Origin: Paracyclopina nana
Taxonomy: Eukaryota > Arthropoda > Copepoda > Cyclopoida > Cyclopettidae
Direction: 5' to 3'
Length of the DNA: 64,000 bases
Assembly: GCA_019096065.1 (NCBI GenBank)
Contig: JAGUCH010000001.1
Coordinates: 8,990,001-9,054,000 of the forward strand
Position 1 is the first letter of the stretch. Each line of letters begins with the position of its first letter. Below, piece by piece: positions 38,443 through 49,620 of the stretch. The position numbers and the translations under genes are program-made. Under the pieces are notes generated by a model. That model made no database searches. It was given only the letters and a program-made list of their open reading frames with translations, and had not been told where the DNA came from.

Positions 38443-41298
38443 CGGCTTCGACAACTAAATCGGCGCAGTGCTAGCAATCAAGTATTCAATTTAAAAAAAT
38501 GTCCTAGAAAGCATTGCTCGGCTCCTAGCTGATCTGGCTGAGAGCTCCCCTAAAGTAGTAGCAACATGGCTGCTTTGCATAAAAGTACATTTTTTCCAAG
38601 CTTTAATTTAAGGCAATCTTTATGTATGAACAGAGCATAAGAGATCTTGACAGCACGAGTATCCGAGCAAAATCTACGGCTGTCAGTCCAAGGCAACAAC
38701 AGCATATGATGGAAAGTCTCAGGATCTATCATAATGACATATCGTTCTGTTTCAATTCACGACAAAGACTCGCCGCCATCACATTTGGCGAAGCTCATTG
38801 ACTTACATTTCAGGTCGCTGACTATGAATAAATAATCAATAACTTGCAGCTCGTTTTTGTGTGCTTCTTAAAATACAGGCCATGATCACAACTTTTTTGA
38901 ACTTGTGAAAATGTTACCTGGCACAAAAGGAAAGATTAGAAAACGAAGCAAGAAAAAAATCTGCAAGAGCATTGAAGAAAAGTATTTTAGCCAAATAATT
39001 CATTTTGCTTATACCAATGAAAGCTTTCTCAAAAAGTCTTAGGAGCTCAGGATCGCGACGTACAGAGCAATAACGTGATATTAAATGATTATTGGAAGCT
39101 TCAGTTTCTGTATATATGCTGGTAATATAAGGCTTTTAGGCTTAAAACTAGTCGTTTCGCATCACTCTTGGTGCTAACTGGAGCTTGCGTTATTTGCATA
39201 GTGTCTAGACCAACCAGATATGCCATTGTAATTACCCCACTAGCATGCACTTTTTGTGTAATTGAAGCTCTTTCCATGCTTGCTAGGAGACTCGGGAGAC
39301 TTTTGCTTTATTGTCACTTTTGCATTCTGTGCTGCTCACGGCATTTCCCCAAAAACTACACTTATTTATGTTAGCTTGTTTCAACAAGAGCATGTTTTAA
39401 AAAGCAACATTACTGCTTGAAGGGCCATTACAGCTGTAATATGGCCCACATGTGCAGTGAATATGAAAGCACCGTTTTTACGGCCAAATGCTCGAAAAAG
39501 TCAAACTCTTTCCAATCCAATGGACAGCTGCAAGAAGGTTTTCACATATGAGCCTAGTTATTGCCTACTATCTAGCTGTAACATTAAAAGCAAAGGCCAG
39601 ATTGGGTCAATGTAATGCTAACAAAGTCTCGAGAAAGCACAAACTCCCTCACACGATGGCAAGGTCGTCAAAAAGTCTGATACATTCACATTAATGAGAC
39701 TGTCAGAGTTTGTGACATGAAAAGGGCGCGCAAAAATAGACAGAGTGTCAGAAAGAGAACCTCTTTATCGTACATCGAGATCTGTTTGGTGAGATTGTTT
39801 GCAAAGCGTAAAGCCTTTTAACGCTCATCATTACTAAATGATAAAGCGCAATGTTTGAAAATGCCAATTCTCAACTTGCGTTACAAGATGAAATATTAAT
39901 GCTTGATATTTGGCAAATAACTATGACTATTTTATGCGAGATGCCAGGAACGAATGCATTATGACCGATCACAGCAAAAAAGTATCGATCTCTTAAGAAA
40001 AATGAAGCTTTTTATCAGCGGAAAGACACGAAAAAGTGTAATTCAACAAAGATAGGCTTAAATAATGAAGGTGAAATCGCGAGAAGATAGTGTTGGTTGT
40101 ACTTACATGATTTTGCAGTTCCTCAGATCTTTCGCTAGCGAACACTAACGCTGAACTGAAATCGAGTCAAAATTAGCTATTATTCTTCAGCTTGCGTTAA
40201 CACTTATCAGTTGGCTGAGCCAGCGAGTGCAGAGTCTCAACATGCCAAGGTAGCGGAACTTACTTTGCCAAAGCAAATCACTCAACCCAACATGAAGCCC
40301 TGTTAAAAAGTTTTTTTCATCCCATTTTTCCAAGGCCAAGTCATCTCTTGAAACAAGTCAAAAGGTCAAAAGTTTGAGAAAGTTCCAGCCTTGACACATC
40401 GGAGCCTGCTCCAACCAAGTTCCATTTTTACGGTCTTTTATAGTTTTTTATTCTCGTTTTTTAGTGTATCTTTTTTATAGAGGAATTGGAAGACATGGTA
40501 AAAAACCTTGTTATTTCTTACTGTAAAATCAATCCATGTCGCGGTGCCAAGAGTAGCTTTTCAATGAATGGAGGACAAACACAGTGGGCCGAAGAGACAA
40601 GAAAAGTACTACTCAAAAAAAAGCTAGAGATAAAAAGCCATATTTTGTTCTCACATTTTCCCCAGCTTTGCCGCGTAGCTAAAATGTGCCTTAGCTTAGT
40701 AAGCTGAAACGAATGCTCACGTGATTACATTCATGGTTTATGATCTTCATCTTGGCTACTTTACGCAGCTTCGCTCAATTATGCGCGTCCAGTTGTTTCT
40801 GAAAGCCAGATTTCATGCCTGCTAGCAATACTATTATCTTTAAGACCTAAAGTTTTTGGGTGATAATGTATCAAGAGGGTTTAGTTAGCGCAACTTTCTT
40901 TTCCCAAGAGCTGAAGTTCCGTTCATTACCAAGTTGTCAAGAAATGGCGGGAACTTTAAAAGTTGCTTCCTTCAAAGTTGATGATGCCCTGGAAGTAAAA
41001 AAGGAGAAAATCGTGCGTGAGAATTCAAACTGTTCGCCATTTATTCTCAGAGTAATTTTGTTCTTGGCAGGATAGTTGACAGTGTGTAAATAGTCTAGGA
41101 ATAATGGATATGGCTGTGAAAAAAGAAAACAGCCAAGAATCATTTCTGGCTGAATGAGCATTCAACGTTTTCATTAGTAATTGCTTTCAACATTTCCTCC
41201 ACGCATGTTCCTTCCTGTGTGTTGATCCACTATGGGCCATCAGGGATGTAAAAAATTCCCCATCACGGATGAACAGCGAGAAAAACTTAATGCATAGC

Positions 41299-42810
41299 TT
41301 AACAGACTGATTTTTTAGGCCAGAGCTTCGTTTGATACATCGATTCGGGTTTGATTTTTCAATTTTGGGCCCAAACCCCTTGTCACCATGTGGTTTGATG
41401 GGGTTTCAAGTTTGGCGGCCCCCAGGATGCTCTAAGGGGGTCAAATGGGGCCTGGTCTAATCAGCTGATTGAAACAAGGCAAATCTTTGCGGGGGCGTGG
41501 CTGGAGGAGTGGAGGGCAGCCAAAATCAACTATGCCCCAATTCTTGAGGCCCCTGGGGGGTGTCCAGATGTCAGGGGAAAAAAGTTGGAAAAAGTCCTCG
41601 GCAAGGCCAAAAAAAGCCAAAATTTGCGTTTTCGGACCCAACTTTGAGGCCGATTATCTCCAAAGGCTACGGATGGATTTTGGATTTTTTTGCTCCAAAT
41701 GGCAGATAAAGATCCAAATTAGTACCAAGAAAAAATTTGGGAGGGTGTTATTCCTCGTTTGTCCGCTACGAGCTCTCAAAGTTGGACAAAATTCACTTTT
41801 TCACAGTAGTAACAAAATGGCTACTTTTCTTCTGTCAAAAATTCTCGATTGGTCACAGTGGCCAAGTTGATGGCTGGAGTGTGGGCCATTTGGTCTGGAG
41901 GACACCTCTAGGGTCTCAGTGGTTGGTATCAGGTCCAACTTCCTTGGTAGGGCTAGGCCAGGCCCAGCCAGGAGCCTTGGAGCCGAGCCATCGCGACGGC
42001 CATTTCGATTCAGTGGCAATTCCAAGGGCCTTGCTGCCAATTCTGGGGACAGATTGTTGACCATTTGGCCTTGATCACTCCTTTAGGGTCCCAACAGATG
42101 ATTTCAAGGCTAACAGTCAAGGTACAGCAAGGTCAGCTTGATCCAGGGGGCTCAGAGTTCACTTGTGGCATTGGTGATTTGGCTACAGAAAGTCTTCGAG
42201 GGCCTCGATGGCCAAGTTCTCTGATCAGGTGAGGATTTTTTGAGCTGTATCACTCCTTTGACATCCCATGAGATGATTTCAAGTTCAACTTTGATGGTGA
42301 TCATCAGCTGACTGCTTCCAGGGCTACCAGAGCTTATTTGCCAGCTCAGCTGCCAATGGTTCAATGAAAGGCAGCATGGATCACAGCCAAGACCAAGGCT
42401 GGAAAGTGGATTTTTTAGGTGAATCAACTCAAATGGATGCAAGGAGATGAAAGACAGTCTATTTTTCATGGTGATATGCTCCCTTCTTCAACCAGGAGTG
42501 CCAAAGTTTCGTATGAACAAAAATCGAAAATGGCTTCAATAAAGAGCTCCTTTGATTGCAGCCAAGATGAGCAATGGCAAGTCACTTTTTTGCCCCAGCT
42601 CATCTCAGTGGGTGCCAAAGAGAATTTAGAAGGTGCAAACTGTCAGGTGTTGCGCACCTTTCATGGTTCTGGATGCGCAAACTTTCCTGTGACAGCCAGA
42701 GCTCTTATAATAACAACTGCTACTCGCAAACGGAAAACGCCTTGCGCTCAAAAATTCACGGATGGAACTTGACTTTTTTGGCCTAGATCACCTCAGTGGG
42801 TGCCAAAGAG
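41299..42810 (+). repeat. Left arm of the palindrome
   Basis: It starts with ttaacagactg and ends at gccaaagag. It carries an 18-nt segment (about 42703-42720) that the other arm lacks. Its sequence is the reverse complement of a series of diverged units of roughly 175-190 bp. Confidence 0.93.
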
Positions 42811-42841
42811 AATTTAGAAGGTGCAAACTGTCAGGTGTTAT

Positions 42842-43357
42842 GCGATTTGCTGCGCGCGAGCCCATTTTCATCCGCGAGTAGCAGCATATAGTATAATAGT
42901 GGCCATCACTCCATAAAACTTTGCCCAGTCCAGAATCATGAAAAATGGAGAACACCCGAAATTTTTCACATTCTACAGCCTCTTTGGCACCAATGGAGTT
43001 GAGCTGGACCAAAAAAGTCAAGTTCAATCCGCGATTTGTCGAGCGCGAGCCTTTTTCATCCGTGAGTAGCAGCATATAGTATAATAGTGGCCATCACTCC
43101 ATAAAACTTTGCCCAGTCCAGAATCATGAAAAATGGAGAACACCCGAAATTTTTCACATTCTACAGCCTCTTTGGCACCAATGGAGTTGAGCTGGACCAA
43201 AAAAGTCAAGTTCAATCCGCGATTTGTCGAGCGCGAGCCTTTTTCATCCGTGAGTAGCAGCATATAGTATAATTTAGTGGCCATCACTCCATAAAACTTT
43301 GCCCAGTCCAGAATCATGAAAAATGGAGAACACCCGAAATTTTTCACATTCTACAGC
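42842..43357 (+). repeat. 188-bp tandem repeats at the palindrome centre (nearly 3 copies)
   Basis: Copies start at 42842, 43031 and 43219; the landmark gcagcatata falls at 42881, 43069 and 43257, exactly 188 bp apart. Copies 2 and 3 are almost identical; copy 1 differs at a few positions; copy 3 runs into the right arm. Units have the same polarity as the units recognisable in the right arm. Confidence 0.92.
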
Positions 43358-44851
43358 CTCTTTGGCACCCACTGAGGTGATCTAGGCCAAAAAAGTCAAG
43401 TTCCATTCGTGAATTTTTGAGCGCGAGGCGTTTTCCGTTTGCGAGTAGCAGTGGCTGTCACAGGAAAGTTTGCGCATCCAGAACCATGAAAGGTGCGCAA
43501 CACCTGACAGTTTGCACCTTCTAAATTCTCTTTGGCACCCACTGAGATGAGCTGGGGCAAAAAAGTGACTTGCCATTGCTCATCTTGGCTGCAATCAAAG
43601 GAGCTCTTTATTGAAGCCATTTTCGATTTTTGTTCATACGAAACTTTGGCACTCCTGGTTGAAGAAGGGAGCATATCACCATGAAAAATAGACTGTCTTT
43701 CATCTCCTTGCATCCATTTGAGTTGATTCACCTAAAAAATCCACTTTCCAGCCTTGGTCTTGGCTGTGATCCATGCTGCCTTTCATTGAACCATTGGCAG
43801 CTGAGCTGGCAAATAAGCTCTGGTAGCCCTGGAAGCAGTCAGCTGATGATCACCATCAAAGTTGAACTTGAAATCATCTCATGGGATGTCAAAGGAGTGA
43901 TACAGCTCAAAAAATCCTCACCTGATCAGAGAACTTGGCCATCGAGGCCCTCGAAGACTTTCTGTAGCCAAATCACCAATGCCACAAGTGAACTCCGAGC
44001 CCCCTGGATCAAGCTGACCTTGCTGTACCTTGACTGTTAGCCTTGAAATCATCTGTTGGGACCCTAAAGGAGTGATCAAGGCCAAATGGTCAACAATCTG
44101 TCCCCAGAATTGGCAGCAAGGCCCTTGGAATTGCCACTGAATCGAAATGGCCGTCGCGATGGCTCGGCTCCAAGGCTCCTGGCTGGGCCTGGCCTAGCCC
44201 TACCAAGGAAGTTGGACCTGATACCAACCACTGAGACCCTAGAGGTGTCCTCCAGACCAAATGGCCCACACTCCAGCCATCAACTTGGCCACTGTGACCA
44301 ATCGAGAATTTTTGACAGAAGAAAAGTAGCCATTTTGTTACTACTGTGAAAAAGTGAATTTTGTCCAACTTTGAGAGCTCGTAGCGGACAAACGAGGAAT
44401 AACACCCTCCCAAATTTTTTCTTGGTACTAATTTGGATCTTTATCTGCCATTTGGAGCAAAAAAATCCAAAATCCATCCGTAGCCTTTGGAGATAATCGG
44501 CCTCAAAGTTGGGTCCGAAAACGCAAATTTTGGCTTTTTTTGGCCTTGCCGAGGACTTTTTCCAACTTTTTTCCCCTGACATCTGGACACCCCCCAGGGG
44601 CCTCAAGAATTGGGGCATAGTTGATTTTGGCTGCCCTCCACTCCTCCAGCCACGCCCCCGCAAAGATTTGCCTTGTTTCAATCAGCTGATTAGACCAGGC
44701 CCCATTTGACCCCCTTAGAGCATCCTGGGGGCCGCCAAACTTGAAACCCCATCAAACCACATGGTGACAAGGGGTTTGGGCCCAAAATTGAAAAATCAAA
44801 CCCGAATCGATGTATCAAACGAAGCTCTGGCCTAAAAAATCAGTCTGTTAA
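43358..44851 (-). repeat. Right arm of the palindrome
   Basis: Reverse complement of the left arm. Read on the plus strand it continues the spacer's 188-bp repeat in diverged form: the landmark tttggcacccactgag recurs at about 43362 and 43529, and a related caaaggagtgat-type landmark at about 43889 and 44066. Confidence 0.93.
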
Positions 44852-44896
44852 AAAATAACCTTTTTCACGAAAAATATAAACAGGCACTCGCACTAA

Positions 44897-45310
44897 TTGA
44901 CAAGCTTCCAGGAAACCTTGCAATCTCTAAAAGGCCAAGGCTTTGTGCATTGGTTGGGCGAAAATTGGATCAGATTTAATTCTAGCCAGCACCACGATTT
45001 GATTCCTTCTAGGGATGGAAATGGACTGGCACATCTAAAACGTTTGCAAAAGTATCTCTTTGGTGAAATAGAGAGCCCTGGAAAAAGATTTTCGAGAGCT
45101 CCTGGTGCATTGAATCAAACTCTATTTTTTGCAGCTTTAATGCATCGTTACGATGAAGCCTTAATTAAAGTGCATCGAATCGCTAGCAATCTTGAGCAAC
45201 ACTTCAGATTCACAGGAAAAGGAAGTGCACCACTTACTAGTCCAAATAGTTCGTTGTCAGCTGTTGCGAGCGCGCACATTGCTTATGGTTACAGAGCAAA
45301 CTTGCAATGA
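44897..45310 (+). CDS. Unrecognised coding-like fragment, about 133 codons
   Basis: The frame is open from about 44897 to a stop at 45310, without an ATG near its start. The beginning looks like a splice acceptor (gacaagcttccag at about 44899-44911), so this may be the last exon of a gene or element protein. The peptide looks like a folded protein (VHWLGENWIRFN..., ALNQTLFFAALMHRYDEALI, VHRIASNLEQHFRF) rather than random sequence. I recognise no family. It begins 46 bp after the palindrome and ends just before a MITE-like element, so it may belong to a mobile or duplicated segment. Confidence 0.4.
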   Translation: MTSFQETLQSLKGQGFVHWLGENWIRFNSSQHHDLIPSRDGNGLAHLKRLQKYLFGEIESPGKRFSRAPGALNQTLFFAALMHRYDEALIKVHRIASNLEQHFRFTGKGSAPLTSPNSSLSAVASAHIAYGYRANLQ

Positions 45311-45330
45311 TATTTGACACTCCATTTCCG

Positions 45331-45980
45331 AATCGTTTACAATGCACACAGGGCCAGTGACGCTTTATTTCGTCCGGTTTGATTTTTCCGTCAAATAGAA
45401 GCTGCTACAATGGCGCTCCAAAATAATAGCAAAATTTGACTTTTCGGCCTCCCAAAACTTCCAAGGTTGCAAAATGTAGCAGCTAAATTCAACTGGAATC
45501 AAGTATTTGAGTGTCAGGGAGACTCATAAGCCATGAATTTTGGTGATCCATGCTGATCCAAGAAAGAACAGCATATTTTGTTCTAATTTTGTTCTAGAAA
45601 ATGAACAGCTTTTTTTAGGCTGATTTGGAGGCAATTACTTTTAGGCAAGATCAACTACAATTGCTTGAATACTTTCAGCAAGATCAAAAATCATACTGAA
45701 ATGCAATTTTTTTTAGGTGTGCAGCTTAAAACAGGTTGTTTGTCACCATTTTCTTAACCATACTTTTTTGCTGCTTTTTTCCAAGTTTTGACTTGGTCTC
45801 AAAAATCAGACATTTATGATCAGCTGAACTGAGTTCATATGTCTCTGCTGAGTGAATTTGAATGAGTTGGACCATAAACTAAGTGTTGAAGCAAAAAAAG
45901 TTGAAAAATACTGATTTCCGATTTTGGCCAAAACGGACGAAATGAAGCCTCCCTGGCCTAGTGTGCAATGGAAACGAATC
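45331..45980. mobile_element. MITE-like non-autonomous element with imperfect TIRs of about 45-50 bp
   Basis: The left end (45331-45377) and the reverse complement of the right end (about 45934-45980) align with few mismatches. Shared blocks are CGWWTCGTTT, TGCACAC, GGCCAG and GCTTYATTTCGTCCG. The interior has no open frame of note and includes poly-T tracts. The TIR mismatches suggest an old copy. The superfamily cannot be told; target duplications are not clear. Confidence 0.6.
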
Positions 45981-46061
45981 GACGCACACACTGATGAAAA
46001 AAGTACACGTTCAGTCTTGGTTTTTAGCATTCTAATGCCACCAAGGACAAATTCTTTCGAT

Positions 46062-46215
46062 AGCCCGGTTCCAACAAGGAAAATCAGCAAAGTCAGGAGA
46101 CGTAACTTGACATTTTAGCATAGTCAGGTCACAGCTAGCTCGCGCGCTCAGCTCAACCTGACTTAACTGGTTTACCGTACTTTACTATGCTGATATCCCG
46201 TGTTGGAACCGGGCT
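46062..46215. mobile_element. Short MITE-like element, 154 bp, with 3-bp target duplication
   Basis: The ends are perfect 15-bp inverted repeats (AGCCCGGTTCCAACA at 46062-46076; complement at 46201-46215), extending imperfectly to about 32 bp. Both sides are flanked by GAT (46059-46061 and 46216-46218). A 3-bp duplication fits PIF/Harbinger- or CACTA-type insertion, but the family is uncertain. Confidence 0.6.
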
Positions 46216-46218
46216 GAT

Positions 46219-47380
46219 AGCTACGAGAATGACAGCTAAGGATGAGGTAGCATAGTAAATAATTTTCTGCGCATACCATTTGATAATTCTATTTGTGCTT
46301 TCAATAAGGCAGTTCGACCTTCGGCTTTGTAAGGTAGGTAGCTGACATTTCAAGACCATATTTACCATGTTAACAAAACGTAACATGTGTACCATCAGAA
46401 GCTTAGGAGGAGAAAATGGGTGTGTACAAGCCATGCATGGATGCATGTGGTTTAGGCCACATACTACATAAATACTTAGGCCATGCTCTCAGTGGCCTTG
46501 AACGGAAAAAGCAGCCTTGGCACTGGCTCTTTTATAAAAGAAAAGAGCCTTCGGCCAATAATTACTTACTATCCCCAACCAACCTTCTGGCTCTGGCAGT
46601 TGGGTGTCTCTGCTTTTTTGTCCCCTGCCTGAACTTAGCTTGTTACCGAAAAACGCACTTTTTTGCCATCATCCTGCTGTTACCGGCGATGGTATGAAGT
46701 TGCTTTGAGGAACTACATTTTTTTCTTATCTGCTCAGCCCAAAATTGAGTGGAATCTGGCCATAGCCTCAAGCCTGGTTTTTTTCTTCAATAGCATTGTT
46801 ACAGCTGTCGCGCGTGCGAGCTTTAAATCAGCTGACGCGAGCGACCAGAGGATCTATCATAATATCTACGGGTCCTCTGATACTTCGAGCGGAGCGATCA
46901 AATTAAAATGGGAGTCACGAGACCCTTGAATATTCTGACCAATTTGCAATAAAGTAAGATTTGACTAGTTCGACTGGACATCATTTTGATAGCGGAAGGT
47001 TTCCAGCGCACGCCACTGAGCAAATTGCAAAATGCGCGCCACTCAACTTTGCTTATTTATGGCACGGTGGAGCTTTTGAACAAAAAAATCACCTCACAAA
47101 TTGCCTGAATCGCACAGTGGGTTTGTGATGTAATGTTTGTGGTGCTTATGAATAAAAGAGGCTTTGCCTTGAACAAATATTTTCATATATATAAGTTGCC
47201 CAATTGATCCATTGATTAAAACCACTAAGTTTTGAGCAAAATGCTTGGTTATTATGGCGCAGTGAGACTCATTGGATAAAACCCAAGCAGCCTAAAATGT
47301 GTTGTCGGTGCACTGTAGGGTGATGTGGCTGAAAAAGGTTCCTTTACGAAGGCTGCCAAAAGCTTATTGGAGACAGAAAA
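46219..47380. other. Non-coding stretch
   Basis: No supported gene. A short GC-rich inverted patch near 46845-46885 (agaggatc ... gggtcctct) could form a hairpin. Confidence 0.4.
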
Positions 47381-47662
47381 ATGAAGAAATCACGTGTTGT
47401 GTTGACAATGCTTTCGTTGCTAGTGCTTTCATTTGTTGCAGAGGCCCCACTGAGCCTGTGCCACCCCCCACTCGAATTCCAGGTCGTTAATTTTGGTAGC
47501 TGCCCAAACTTTGACATGAGTGAGAAAAATTCGGGCCTTTCTTTCCGTGGACCAAATAGTTCGGAAGAGAGAATCTTCTCATTGGGACGAGTGCATTGCT
47601 TGTGGATCCATAAAAATCATTGGCTCAAAAATGCGTTCCCAGCATTTTATGCTAATGCTTGA
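47381..47662 (+). CDS. Candidate secreted-protein first exon (signal peptide)
   Basis: An ATG in good context (gaaaaATGa) opens a 93-codon frame whose first 22 residues form a typical signal peptide: basic start MKKSR, hydrophobic core VVLTMLSLLVLSFV, small residues before the expected cut (AEA). The next residues include FGSCPNFD, reminiscent of the GxCP...FD start of lipocalins, but no following WYE block is seen. Possible donor sites occur at about 47484 and 47495, so only the first part may be coding. Function unknown; chance is not excluded. Confidence 0.3.
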   Translation: MKKSRVVLTMLSLLVLSFVAEAPLSLCHPPLEFQVVNFGSCPNFDMSEKNSGLSFRGPNSSEERIFSLGRVHCLWIHKNHWLKNAFPAFYANA

Positions 47663-48694
47663 TCCTAGAAATGCTGCCACTGCTGCTGGCCTCCTCCTCG
47701 AAGATGTTGTGGAGGAGAAATGACCATGTAGTAAAAAGGCCCACTCTGGGCCGAAGCTGAGAAAACCGTAGCCGGAGCATAAGCAGCATTCCATAGTGAA
47801 GAGTCGACATTCTGTATGGGATGAAACACAGTTGGCCAACTGCAAGATATGCTTTTTTGGCCCACAGTGAGTGAGCCTAGTTGGTTGGTTGCTGGCCTTT
47901 TTTACTACTACTTACTTGGACAAGCAGCCTTTTTCCTATTTCCTCTATTCCAGGATGAATGGGCATTCTCTTCCACTCACTTTCTTTATGCCTCCAATGG
48001 AACATCTTTTAAACAGACCGGCCAAGTTCCTCCAGAACTTTTGAGGTCCAAATGCGGCACTCTCCGCCTTGGCTGTTGTTTTGCATTGCTGGAGTAAGCA
48101 TCGGCTTCGACCGTAATTTAATTGTCGGAACCGCATATCAATCAGTGGTAGAACACTTGGTGTCGCACCAAGGCCTCAAATTAGCCAGCTAAATGTGCGA
48201 GGAAAGGCTGAAGTCGTCTAAAGGGAGTTGGTATTGACGGTGCAGTCAATCATGTCTGCTAGCTCTTCTCATTCTGTCCATTGTTTGCAAAGTTGTTACA
48301 AAAATGTTTGTCCAAGCAAAAGTGCTTCAGCATAATCCACTGGCTGTTTGCAGCACTTGGCTGCACCATCACATACGCGTACTGCTACAGTCGTACACAC
48401 AATCCAATTATAACACAAAGGTGGTGGTCTTCGAATATTTCAGCACATTTTGCTCATTTTGGCATGGATTGGTCAAGCCCCTAAAAGTAAACGTAATGAA
48501 CTATTTTGGCATGCAGATATAACGTCGTAGCTGCAGCCTATTTGAGTCCCAAGGTGTCTCGTTTTAGGGAGACGAAGAAGCAAGTTTGATTGCATCTTAA
48601 GATTCCCAGGCGAAATGCTTGGGAACCGCTCACGAGGCGCGTTTTTTCCTCCATCCACTTGATTTCCCCAAAGGAATAAGCCAAGTTGTCATCT
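47663..48694. other. Non-coding stretch
   Basis: I see nothing identifiable on either strand. Confidence 0.4.
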
Positions 48695-49620
48695 CTATCT
48701 AACCGAGTCAATAGTTATGACCCTGACGACAGCAACACAAGACCATGTGAGGGAAATGCGCCAAAGCCCCTCCATGATAGAGTATTGTAAAATATAAATT
48801 AAAGCTGCATGAACAGCACCGAGCATTGGCCCTTCCATGGACATTTTGAAGCATCTCGTTCCACCAAGTGCAGATGCAACTTTCTCGATCTCTCTGATCT
48901 CCAGGGCTTGTGACTTTCTGACAGGAAGATAATCAGGAAATGAAGTATCGAGAATTACGACCAGCACTAAAGTAAAAAAAGAGACAAAGAATCCACTGTA
49001 ACAAAATTACATAAAGATGAAGCCTGCTTAGATGGATGCCATGAAAAGCCTGGACTGCTCGGTTTCAGCGCGGGTCTCTCTAAAGATGGACGGTCGTTAA
49101 AAGAAGATCTGGATTTAGTGCTCCCAGCCAAGGATCCATGAATTTTGTTGCCAAAGGATTTTAGTTTAGTGGTCAAGCCATCAATCTCGCTTCAACTACT
49201 GGAAGGCCTCTTACTCTGCCCACGAAAAGGAAGCTGTTTAAAGCCATATCCTTGAAAAAAGACAGCATCTCGTTTACCTAATAATAAATTATCAGCAAGG
49301 ATGCAACATTTCTTTGCTTTGCCTGCATTGCAAGACTCGCTTTCTTTAACAACAGCAAACCAAAAAAATTGAGCTACACTCTACTCACAATGAGATCAAT
49401 TTAAAACTCTTTTTGCTCTTAAGCCAATTATCAAGGGGACGATCAATTAAGCTGTCAACCGCTGTCTCCCGATTCCTCACCCAAGGCCAATCACCAATAA
49501 GCCCCTACAAATTGATTTTCAGCTGAGAAAGATCATTAATAAAAGAAAGAGAGGACTTCCGGATAACTTTTACAGATAGCGGAAACTGCCCCCGTGGTTC
49601 ACATAAGTTTTCACTAAAAA
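48695..49620 (-). pseudogene. Decayed coding remnant, family uncertain
   Basis: Several short minus-strand segments read as protein-like sequence in neighbouring frames (for example EPRGQFPLSVKVIRKSSLSF, GYGFKQLPFRGQ and SSFNDRPSLERPALKPSSPG). The region looks like a broken coding sequence with several interruptions. The style is loosely like a retroelement structural protein, but I cannot assign it; an old host gene copy is also possible. Confidence 0.3.

Larger units (their letters stand above)
27698..41298. other. 13.6 kb gene-poor region
   Basis: No open frame here looks like a protein, and I recognise no tRNA or rRNA. The sequence is AT-rich with low-complexity tracts: a CT run flanked by CAA/TTG triplets (29560-29625), a GAT run near 31958-31969, a similar CAA plus CT tract at 34549-34572, a TATATAAAAA at 34671-34680, and a CTG run (35794-35818). 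Two CTCF-like motifs lie at 38044 and 38429. It may be intergenic or a large intron of a gene outside the window. Confidence 0.5.
41299..44851. repeat. Large near-perfect palindrome (long inverted repeat)
   Basis: The left arm (41299-42810) and right arm (43358-44851) are reverse complements over about 1.5 kb. Their lengths, 1512 and 1494 nt, differ by exactly the one 18-nt indel I found. Conceptual peptides from mirrored positions are identical for more than 100 codons. The 547-nt spacer is a tandem array of 188-bp units. I see no clear target duplication at the outer ends. It could be a foldback element, an inverted satellite block or a hairpin-RNA locus. Confidence 0.95.

Noticed and set aside
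41469-44681. Pairs of identical open frames of 87-133 codons on opposite strands
   Set aside because: They are mirror images caused by the palindrome, not two genes; peptides are rich in words created by the repeat unit.
45300-46000. Further diverged copies of the 188-bp palindrome repeat
   Set aside because: A few shared words (poly-T followed by aggctgat or aggtg) are suggestive, but no consistent spacing could be established by eye.
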